Of a DNA stretch of 64,000 nt, positions 44,838 through 56,800 are shown piece by piece. Below the pieces are notes generated by a model. The model was not told the origin of the DNA and made no database searches. It was given only the letters and a program-made list of their open reading frames with translations. The stretch comes from Simmondsia chinensis. Its lineage: Eukaryota; Streptophyta; Magnoliopsida; Caryophyllales; Simmondsiaceae. The stretch is taken from positions 10,852,501 to 10,916,500 of the forward strand of contig JAGTTD010000001.1 of NCBI GenBank assembly GCA_018398585.1. The letters are read 5' to 3'. The translations under genes were made by a program, and so were the position numbers. How positions within the stretch are numbered: position 1 is the stretch's first letter; each line of letters opens with the position of its first letter.

Positions 44838-47800
44838 ATGCCATCTCGCACCGCGCTTCTCGCGACCGCCCTACTCCTACTCTTTTGCTGCATCACAGGC
44901 CTCCGCTGTCCGGACTGTGGGCACCACCGCGTCCCATACCCGCTAAGCACGGGCCCCACATGTGGGGACCAATCCTATAAGGTGAGATGCAGTAAGGACA
45001 CACTGTGGTTCGACATGCTCAATGGCTCATCCTATGCGATCACGACCGTCGATGCAAAGAATCAGCGGCTGGTGATAAGGCCACCGGGGTTCAAAGGTGA
45101 CAGCTGCGTGAGCATAGATTACCCCTCATGGGGAATGTGGCTGGATGAAGGAGGACCATTTAATATAAGTAGTCATAATACTATTTTGAAGTTTAATTGC
45201 TCTGATTTGGCTTTGGGATCCTCCATGAACTGCTCTTCCAGCAGCATTTGCCATAGGTACTCTTAGAATTTTTTTTTTATTGTTATTATCAGAAAAAAAA
45301 AAAAACATTTATTTTCCGAGTATTAACGTGAAACTATATATTGATTTTACATGGAGTTTTCACTTTCAGAGCTTTAATGAAAATTTCATTAATCTCCTTC
45401 AAGGGGAATCCTCAAGTAACCCAACTAGAACACTTGAAAGTTGACATTGTGAAAAAAAAAAAAAAAAAAAGCAGAGAGAGAGGGACTAGAAGTATGCAAA
45501 AATATTGATTGATATAGCTTCATATGTTTAAAAGTTGATATGTGTTTGACAATTCTTATGTCAAACTAATTACTAAACTGACTTATGAAATCTCTAAAAT
45601 AGCAGTCAAGTATGAGTTCTCTTCAAACATTGGGTATTGAATTATCTACTTTCGAATACGTCATTAATGAGTGAGACCAGTCATATACACTCCAACTTAA
45701 GTGAACCTTACCTTTATCAAGACCTTTTCTAGAAGGCTTTCGCCGTAAACCTTCAATGCCATGTGAAATTCTATTAAGCTCAAATGTAGTCTAGATTGGC
45801 ATATGAGATCCATGCCATGTAAATATAAGTGAGATTCCTTCACAAAATCCAACAATAATAGGTGCAGTAGTTGACTATTCTTAATTATATGTCGAGCTTC
45901 TTATTTCTCACAGCTTTAATGTTGGATTTGTTTCTCAATTCACGTATAAAGTCCTTAAAACATACTTAATATGTAAAATTTTATTAAGCTTTGAATTAGT
46001 CTAAAGAATTGGCATGTGATATACACTCATAAACCCAAGAGAGATAGCGTTCAAAACTAGATTGACTTTAGAGGACATAAGTTACCACGTTATAATGGTG
46101 AGCACTTATTAGTTGTGAAATTAGGGAACATTTTTACTAAACTCAAATATGATATATTACATAGGTACATCGAAGAGAATGCAGCAGTGGGCGCCAGGTG
46201 TCGGACGACCCCAATATGCTGCGCGTATACAGGTGGTGGATCCCAAAACAATCATCGGATCAACATTACACCAATCAAGTGTAGGGCGTACACTAGCTTT
46301 ATTGGGTTGAGCTTGTACACCAACGAACTGGTGGACCACTGGCCTGAGCCGGCATTGGAGATCCAATGGGCCAAGCCCAAAGAACCGACTTGTGCCGTGG
46401 ACCTCGATTGCAAGGGATTGCTCGGGTCCTCATGCTTGCTCGACCGCACCAATGGGCAAAGGAGGTGTCAATGCAATCCAAGGCGTCACTGGGATCCTGT
46501 CAATGGCATTTGCGCAAGTAAGTTAATATGTAATTCTTGAACTTTCACTTTATATAGCTTAAATATTTTAGATAGATAGTTCATTATCTGTCAAAAAAAC
46601 CCGTTATACACAGGGATATCATGCCAAAGAAACCAATCGTTGAAAAACGTTAAAATTATTAATTGTTTCAGTCAAATTAAAAATATTAATTAGGCAATGG
46701 CAACAAAAAACAAAAAAAAAAATTATATAGTGAAAATTTATTATAGGCATCTTATGGCTAAGCATTTATCACGTAGTTATCATAGCACTTCAAGATATAT
46801 AATGAATTCGACACATGTTTAATAAATTTATCATCTAGGTACTACAACACTAGAATTCGGTGTGAATATCTTTCAAAATTTGGCAAATTTTGAAAAAAGA
46901 GGCTAATTTATCACATTATTACAATAAAATTTAAAAATTATGTCAGTACTCTTAGCAAAAATATCACTTGAACTTGTCAAAAAGTTTTTAGACGATTCCA
47001 CTACAGGGTATCTATCAGTTTCAAAATCGTCTGTCATAGCAAAATTTTCTAGCAAAAGAATACCGAGTTTTAAGTAAAATATCTATACATCGTCCAAATC
47101 ATAACTATTGTGCATCAAAGATTCATCAAATTTAAACAAAAGATGCCGAATTAATAAAATTTTCTAAACAGTACGGTACTTCAGTAAAAAAAAATTTTTA
47201 ACTCATTATAGCTCTGTTTTTATGTAATTATAGTGTTCAAAAGAAATAATAATAATATCAAAGAACAACAAAAAAGCTCATGCTCCAAAAAACAAAAAAA
47301 TTTATAATCTGACAAAATGTCATAAGCAGAAAAATAGGCAAGCAACGTGAATATTCGTTCTGACCAAAAAAAAAAACGTGAATATCGATTCACCAACCAA
47401 TGGAATACTGGGATCCATAGTCCCTCCCATTTTTTAAGCTTATTTTTTTAAGGAAGAATGAATTCTCTCTCTTGATCATGCGCAGATCTCTATACACCAT
47501 TTTCGGAGCTCCCATGAACCCTTTTTTTTATTTTATTTTTCTTTGTTTAATTTCTTATTTTATTTCTTTTTTGCTGCATCTGCATGTCAGTCACCTGAAC
47601 TCAAAATATAAATAAATAAAGTACACAAGTCAAGCTTAGCAACTGAACTGTGGCCAGTACAAATTCATTCATGTGTGTAATAATGAAGTGGAATCAATTT
47701 ACAGCAACGCTAACTGCACTGACTTATGCATGCAATTATATATTCAGTTAAATACATTATAAATTTACTAGCTTACAGAAAAAGTATATATATTATTTTA

Positions 47801-50800
47801 ATAGTTTGATTAAATTTTACCCTTTTTTTGATAAATCACCGAAACGCAGTACAAAATAGGTGAACTCGCAATACGAGCCCTGGGCCAATCGACAAAGCAA
47901 AAGGCAAGAAAAAGTAAAAAGGAACATAACAAAGACCTAAAACAGCCATTTCCAAACCAAAATGAAATGTATAAAACCCATAGTCAAGACTGTAACACAA
48001 TCTTTTCAGTGTCTAGTCCAGCTCCTCACACAATCAAGGTTCCTTGCAATATCTTTTGGCGAGTATGAGAAGGCCTGACACCAAGATTCGACCAAAAAAC
48101 CAAATCTTATCTTAACTCTCTAAAAGACCTCACTTTCACTCAAAAGCCATTTTAAAAAACTATCTTGTTCATAGTATTCCAAATCACCCATATTACCAAT
48201 AAGACCAAAGTGATCCAAACCTTGTTTTGAAATTTACCTCCGAGGTGATAAGTAAGCCATTGTTCATAGAAATCCTTAATAATCCACGAGACCACCCACA
48301 AAACATCCCACCAGTCAAGACATTGATACCAAATGTCCTAGCACCACCCCCATTTATCGTTATCACTAATGCTATCAACTTCAGTAGCCGCTCCTTAGTA
48401 TCATTTCCCCTAATATAGTCATCCCAACAAGTCATGCAACTTGACGAGCTAAACCCTTCTATACCCCACAAATAATAAGGTGACTGATGGTAGTACCAGC
48501 TAATGAGTGATTCCAGATAGCTTAGTGAAAGAACTAACTGAAAACTTGCTAATGCGCTCGAGAATCCATCGGGTTGTATCCTGGGTATCCTTCACCAATT
48601 AAACAGAGTTTTGGATATTGTGAAATTTAGCAATAACATCTTCATCCCTACCAAAGAATTGATGTCTCCAGTTTAACAAACATTTCCACTCTAACCCATC
48701 CCACAAACTCATTTGACCAATAAGATGTTGTCATTCTAGGGACATCATAGGAAGACCCAAAAGCCTAAATTCAAGTCTCATTTCCCTAATCCTCTTATGT
48801 TTCCAGAATTTTATGCTCGAGCCAACACCAATCTTAAATTTCAATCAAATAGCAATAACTCCATTCATGGAATCAAAGAAGCAATTAGGCTTAAAAATGT
48901 GGATCTAGGTGCTGCAAGGAAGGTTCGAGGCAATGGTGGGAGTTAAATCGTGTTCAGTAACCCCGTGGATTGAAAAGGCGACTTTTTTCTAAGTGTAAAA
49001 CCCTCCATGAGAAGCACCACCACCACTTGAATAGAACGGCTGCATTCTTTAGGATGGGATCACCCACACCAAGGCCACCAAGGTGCTTTAGAGCTTGAGT
49101 AAGCTCCCACTTAATACATGGAAGACCAATACCACCCTAGAAAAACTGCCTCTGGAGTTTAGTGATCTTGTTAGCAGCCTTCATAGGCATATGAAAGATG
49201 GACAAACAATAAATATGGAGATTATAAAGCATGGATTTAATCGAAGTAAGACATCCAGCTTTAGAAATAGTTTTAGCCTTCCATCCTTCTAATTTCTTCT
49301 CTACCCGCTCCAAGATCAGTTTACAAGTAGCCTCGTGTCTTGGACTTGCACCCAAAGGGATCCTGAGATACTTGGTGGGAAGCGAGGAAACAATACACCT
49401 AAGAGCGGCCATTGTTTACATGTTCCATTCCTATGACATACCGATGCATCTAATAGCAGACTCATGAAAGTTTATATGAAGCCCAGATAATGCTTGAAAG
49501 TAGTTAAGTAGATCCTTCACACAAAGAATGACATCTAGTCCTTTAATGTTGCCTAAACAAACCTCATGAATCGGTGATTGTTTAAGAACTTCAGTAACCT
49601 GTATAAACAAGAATTGGTGACTATGGGCTCCCATGACACAAACCGCATTCCATCTTGAGTCGAGAAGTTCCCGGACATCCATTTACAAGAATGGACATGG
49701 ATAGAGGCATGATACACTCAAAGATCCAAGAGCACAAACGATGACCGAAACCCATGTACCGAAAGACCATGCCTCAAGCCCTAATTAACCGTGTCATACG
49801 CCACATGAAAATCCAACTTAGGGAGTACCTCTTACTTCTTCTTCGCTTTAAGCCAATACACAACTTCATTTGCAATCAACGCCCCATCAACAGTATGTCC
49901 CAGAGTCAAAAGTTGTTCGACTCTGCCCAACCAGTGGTGGCAAAACCGAAGCCAAACTTCTACAACAGATCTTCGAGATGACCTTTTAAACACATCCCAC
50001 CATATTAATCGACATGAAGTCAGCCACGTCCACTATACCTGCCTCTTTGGGATTAATGACATACAAGTGGTATTAATCCCAGGCTGAAGCTTGCTGGAAT
50101 AAAAGAATTGAAGAATAAACTGCACAAACTCATTATCGAGAGTCCCTCGGATATTCTTAATGAATTTGAAGTTAAAACCATCATACCTCGAAGCTTTACT
50201 CAAACCAAATGCCCAAGTCACACTTTGAACTTCCTTCTATATTGAAAAGAGCTCGAGGGCCTTTGGAGAAGCCTAGAAAAGAGTTAGTCATTGGACATTT
50301 CCCAAAGAAGCCATGCTATTCTTCACTTCAGTACACCATAATTTGAAATGCTTAGCAACTAATAAGATAAGCCTTGGTTTATGGTAAAGTCGCCCCTGAA
50401 CTCTCATTTTAATCATGGATTTGCATCTAGCTTTCATAAATGCAAGCGCTTGGAAGCATCTGGTATTATGCTCCTTCTACTTAACTTCTTTATTGTCCGA
50501 GATTTGAAGCCAATGTCTTTACTTTCTACGATACCACAACCATAATTGGGATGTAGCCATAGCCCTTCTTAACGTTCCTTCCTAAGACAAGGAACCCGAT
50601 TTAGCTTTAATTTCAGCTCATCAAGTTCATCTTCTAACTTCTCAATCCAAAGCTCGATGTGCCCAAAGACACAATGAGGTCTTTAATCTTGTAGTTCCTT
50701 GTGCAGCCCTTGTTGAACAAGGAGGTCTTTCAACAGGCTTTGCCATAAAACGAATTATTCTTACCTTCAAATAACTCTATCTCGAACTTTGTAACTCTAG

Positions 50801-53800
50801 ACAAATTATCTATCTTTAACATCTCCATGATCTCAAGATCAAACCTTACTTTGATACCAATTGTTGGGAAAAAAATCACAAACTAAACACAAAACAGCAG
50901 AACAAATTTTACATGGCAAACCTATTCTCAATTAGAGGGAAAAACCACGACCCAAGAGTATCAAACTTTCTCTATAAAATTTTAAATTAAAATCTCTAAT
51001 TGAACCCAAAACCTAAATCCAGTCTTACTCAATTTTTTTCCCTCTCTTTTTCTCTTCTTCTTATTTGTTTTTTTTTTTTTCCTCCATACTTTTTACACAT
51101 ATTCTCCCAACACAGTCCATTACTTATAATAAAAGTTTAACCCTAAAACAAGTAAAACAAGACACTACTATGATTTAGAGTCAAAGTCAATACTCATACT
51201 CCTATAAAACTTTTGAAAGTAAACTTCTCAACTCTCATAAGCCTATGCCATGCTCCCATAGGACTCCTTGAAGGAAACTTCATTTTCTTTTCTATTTTAT
51301 GTATATATATATATATATATATGTAGAGAGAGAGAGCGAGAGAGGGAGAGAGAGAGAGGGCAAGTAGCCGAGAATTTCTTGACCAATTGGACAGCTAGAA
51401 ACTCAAATAGGTGGACCGGGAAAATTAACTTGTGCAATCAACCTCAAACAACCATAACATTTGATCCATAAGGAATTATTGCGCTTGTCACCTGTCAAAT
51501 TGAAGCTCTCCGATTGAATTATGCATCTCCAACTACTTCGTCGCTAGCCTCGCCTATTTTACCAAATTCGTCTTATAAATGTATTTTCGTGCCACTTTTC
51601 TATTTTGTGGATATTTTAGTGGTATTTTAGTAATATCGTATTTTAGTGGCATTTTCATAATTTCACGTTTTGGGGTTTACTTTGTTTTGTCTATAAATAT
51701 CCACTTTAGTTGGTTTTATTCTTCATCTAAAATACAAAACCCTAGTATTGTCTCCTCTTCAATGGATTCCGAGTTCGTTCCTTCGAATTTGACTTGCTCA
51801 ATTCGAACTTCACGTTTTTGTTCCATATCATATATTGATTGCAAAATAAAGGATTAGCTCCAAATAGCAACCTAAGAGCGGTTTGAATTAGGTTCTTGGG
51901 TTATTTATGCCAAAGGTCCTTATACTTTGCCTATTATGTCAATTTGGTCCCTGTGCTTTTAATTCAGTCAATTTAGTCTCTCTAGTATTTATAATGTGTC
52001 AATTTGGTGCCTATGGTGAAATTTATGTTAAGTTTTTGATGAAATTTTTAATAGTACAGCAAATAATACACTCACTGACTTAATTTAACCTAACTAATAT
52101 TGATCAAAAACTTAACATAAATTTCACTAGAGGGACCAAATTTACACAATATAAATAGTAGAAGGGCTAAATTGATACAATTAAAAGTATAAGGACTAAA
52201 TTGATATAATAGGCAAAGTACAAGGACCTTTGATACAAATAACCCTAGGTTCTTTTGTGATTAACTGAAAATTTGAGCTTTAAAACCAATTAGAATGAAG
52301 AGCAAGAATTATTAAGCAAATGTGAGTCAAGAAAATAAATGCAAAGAGGAGACGAGAATAATGCACCACGATTTTTATAATGGTTCACTTCCAACTTATA
52401 AGCTAATCCTTTTCCTCGGGTGACTTTACTTTTTGTTACTTGAGCACTTCACTAAGTGTGATATCATTTTGAAAATTAGTCTCGAGATCAAAATCTTTTT
52501 GATACACTCGTAAAACATAGGCTTATGATCAACCTTTATTACACCCAATTCTTTTGCAATGCAGCATTAGAATCAAACCAGCCTTTTACAATGTATGCTT
52601 AGGATTAAGCTTTACAAGAAAATGAAATCCCAATCTTAGAGGGGCTGATAGAGTAATTGGTGTCCCTCGATGTCACAATGATCTCATCGAGATTAACCCT
52701 TTTTGAAGGTTTTTGCAAAATTATTTAACAGCATGATGTACACCGATGCTTCAATAGTGTGGAGAAAGAAGCTCAATATGCATCCAAATGCGGCATAGTG
52801 CATTGGGCATAGGCCAATGAGCAATTATCATGTCATTGCATCTTTCGAATCAATGATAATTTTGAAAATAATTGTTTTGTCCTCAACTCATGCTTCTAGC
52901 TATTGAGTAGGATTCCATTGCACAGTATCCTCCAAAGTTGATGCATCAATTCTTACATGCTTATTAGAAGCCATTTGAATTGATATGTGTGAGGAAAGAT
53001 TGAAAGAGCTAATGTAGAATGGGATGAGAGGGAAATTGAAGTTTTCTATTCGATGTAGTATGAATTTGATATTTATAGAAGGGTTTGACATGATTGATAA
53101 CACGGAATGGCGAAAAATGCAGTTTACGTGCAATCAATCGCATTTGCAACATACAAGGCATCAAAAGTCTGCACCCCCACTATAAGATAAACATATGTGA
53201 CGGGCTTCCAACAACATAAGTTATTAAATGAAGACTATGAAATAGTTTTATGTTCTAAAACATAAAGATTGTGTTTAGAAGGAAGAAAACTTCAATGGAA
53301 AACCATAATGAAAAGAAACAAATGAAGCAATTTCATTTTTCATTTCTTTATTTGGAGGTAAAAGAAGTTTAAGGAAATAATAATACCAAACGTAAAAAAG
53401 GATGAAGATAGGAAGATTATAAAGTAGAGTTGCTACAGCTTGCAAGCTATATAGGCTCATATTAGAACAGAAACAAATGAACTACAAGCCAAATTTTGGT
53501 CTTAGTCCGAACTTGATTATTTTTGTGGTTTGGTGTTTTCATCCTCATCTTGGACTTATGTTTATGCACATTAGTTAGGGTTGGTTATTGGTCCGAGCCA
53601 AAATCCAATTGAAACAATGAACAATATGAGTTCTAGTATATGAATGAGGACCAAACCAAAAAATGCTACTCTAGTCCACTTTTGGATCAAATTAGTCTAT
53701 CTAGTCCATTCTTATAAACCAATATAATAACAAATTACTTAATCTAGTCTTGTTCTCTTATAAATAAATATAGTAACACTTAAAATTTTTCATCGCTCTA

Positions 53801-56800
53801 AACTTGGCAAGTTTGACTAAATGCTATTAAAGTTCTAAAACAAGCCCAAATAATGAATCAAGTAACAACCCAATCCAATTTTAGAACAAAAAACTTGGTC
53901 TAGCCTAATTTTTTTGATTATTAGCGAGAGAACTCGCTTGCAGACCAGGCACGCACGCAAAAGTGAGGCACAAGTTGACATGCAAAGCATGTAGTGCAAA
54001 AGATGAATAAAATAAAGTAAAATAAAAGTATCCTATAATGTAAGAAACAGCCCCATAAAAAATAGACACCGCTCAAGGAGACAAGTAGCCCATCTCCAAC
54101 ACTAATCATACCCACATTCCAACATCCAACATCAAAAAAATACCTCCATGTTGCATAATCCTACCTTCCCATTAGATTGATGTTAACATCTTTGTAGGTA
54201 CACCAAAAAAGTAAGTTGATATGTTCCTTGAGAATATGAATACAATTATTCCAAATTTTCCTTAAGTCTGTCTTGAAACTAAACTTTCAAACTTCTTTTA
54301 GATTATTCATCTGCGCCTCCAATCATTTTCCACCGAAATGCATGTCTTTTAATAGACATTCAATCGCATAATCTGGCCCATCAAACTCCAAACCAAGCTA
54401 TTTACCAAAATTCCAAAGCCCTTAATCTATTGGAGACCGAGGTTCGTAGACAATCATGTTCAGCTAAATTTTCTGAAACAGAAAGAGTGGTGGAGTTTCA
54501 CAACGGTGAAGGGAAGACATGTGCTTTGATTTATTTCTAATAGGTTTAGCATATGGTAAAGTAGGGTAAAGTAGGCCCTCCAATGTTGTGTTGACAAGGG
54601 CCCTCCAATTTATCCAAAAAGGCATTTTCCTTTTTAAAGAAAATATGTTCAAAACTAGGAGGGATGCCTCAATCTTTATCTTTTAAACCAACATCACTCA
54701 GTCGATGGACCTCCACCATTTCTTCTTTCATTAATGCTTACTCCAAGACTTCCACTTCTTAACTCCTCAATATGAGCACTGCCGCTCTCCACCACATTGG
54801 TTCTCTGATTGTCGATGATCTCAATGCGTCAACTATCCCTAGAGTCCACATCATTGTCTTCCCCATCCACCACAATGGAAGTGCGGTTTCGTGAAACAGG
54901 TAACAAGGATGGCGAAGTTGATTGCAGAAAACCATCCTCGTCGCTATTTTAACTTCCCAAAGGCAATACTCTAGAAAGTTTCCTTTGCAAGGATTGGGAA
55001 ATGTTGGCTCTCAATTGTCATGACCAAGTCAAATTCAATCTTCTTCATTTGAACGGTGTCTACGAGCACTCTTCCTACTTCCATACGTGCCCCATTAATA
55101 GTGGGCCTCTTAGCACATATTACATCACCCACATGTCCCATTATGGAGTAGAAGTTCTCTTTACACCATTCTTAGCCTAGTACTCCGTATATCTCTAACC
55201 ATGTTCATCTTGATTGATATACCTCGTTTTCTAATAATTTCTCTACTACATCAAACCATTCTTTGAACCACTCCCCCTCCACTTTTAGCACCCTACCAGC
55301 TTCTTCAATTATTCAAATGTAAAGAGAAATTTATATTGACCCATATTTGCCACCTTGACTCCAAATTTACCTTCCATTAATGGAATTTTATTAAGATGTG
55401 TTGCCTCAAGTGACTTTGACAACAAGTAAACTAGGGATTTGTTAAGCCACTCAACATTAATCCCTGTGAGACGAGGCACTTCACACTCTTTGTTCAGGCT
55501 TTTATCTCTCATAGGCCCAAGCAATTGTTTCTCTTTTTCTGTATTCTTCTATCTAACAACTTCAGCAAAGGCACTTTTATCATCCCGCCTCTCATATTTA
55601 GCCCAATTTACAAACATCCTCAATGCCCAATTTACAAACATCCTCAATTTACCCAACACCCTCCCGTCCATTTCTTTAATTGCCGCAGCTATGTCCTCTT
55701 TAATAACAAATCTCAAAAAAACCAAATCCTAACTTTTGAACCCTCTCTAATTTTTCAGGATTACAAATGCATCAACAGTATTACGAGACTCCCCAAATAG
55801 GCTTTTTAAGCCATCAATTATAAATGAATTCAAGCAAACCATCCAAAAACAAAAATAAAAGATTTAACATAGGAATGCAACCTAAGGAGATCTCCATGTT
55901 GTTGAGAGGACCTTATCGTCACGGCTGCTCATGGAGAGAGAAAGTAGCCACCTCACCACCATGAACCACTAAAAACACCACCACCGAGAGTGTAGATCGC
56001 AGAGAAATGACTGAATTGACAAGAAACCGATGAAGTAGCCAATAAAAGGTGTCAACAGTCACACCTACACTGCTTCCTTCAACTCAATTATTTAAACTGC
56101 TAAAATGTATCATCGAGGTTTTGAGATGGAGTCCCTTTTTAAATTAGGAGGGTAGAACTTTCTCCTTAAATAAGGATGTCAATTCTTGGGAAATGAAGAT
56201 GAGTTTTGAACTCAAAACTTGTAGCTTGAGAGATTAGAAGACTAAATATTACAAATAGCTCAATTAAAACTACCTTTTATTTTCCAATTAGGTTCATTTT
56301 GTGTTATCCCGTTACAACATCAAAAAAAACCCAAAGGGCTCCCGCCAAATGTACAGTCTTATCTCTTCAAGGCGCTACCACAAAGAGAGGTTTTGTCCAA
56401 GGGCCCCCAACTCTAAGAAGTAAGAACAAAACAATAAAGTAATAATCGTGCAACAATAAATTATGCAAGCAACAAACAATAATAGGGCAGCAGCAATAGC
56501 AAACATGTTATCATGTTGTATATGTTCATTATTAATGTAAGAAAGAACAACAAGAGCATATTTTACCTAGGGGTGTAAATGAGCTGAGCCGGCTAGTCAT
56601 AAAGCTTGAGTGGCTCAGCTCACTTCAAGCTTAACCCCAAGCCGAGTTGGCTCATTTAGTTTATCGAGCCCAACCCGAGCCTAGTGGAGCTCAAGCTCAT
56701 AAGCTCGCGAGCCCAAAGGAGCTTTTCTTAATTTTGCCTAAATACCAATGAAGCCAAATGTGAGCAAAAATGAGCCGAGCCCGAGCTTAAAGAAGCCTAA

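Noticed and set aside
45126..45308. Minus-strand frame over kinase exon 1
   Set aside because: A shadow of the kinase coding strand without any motif.
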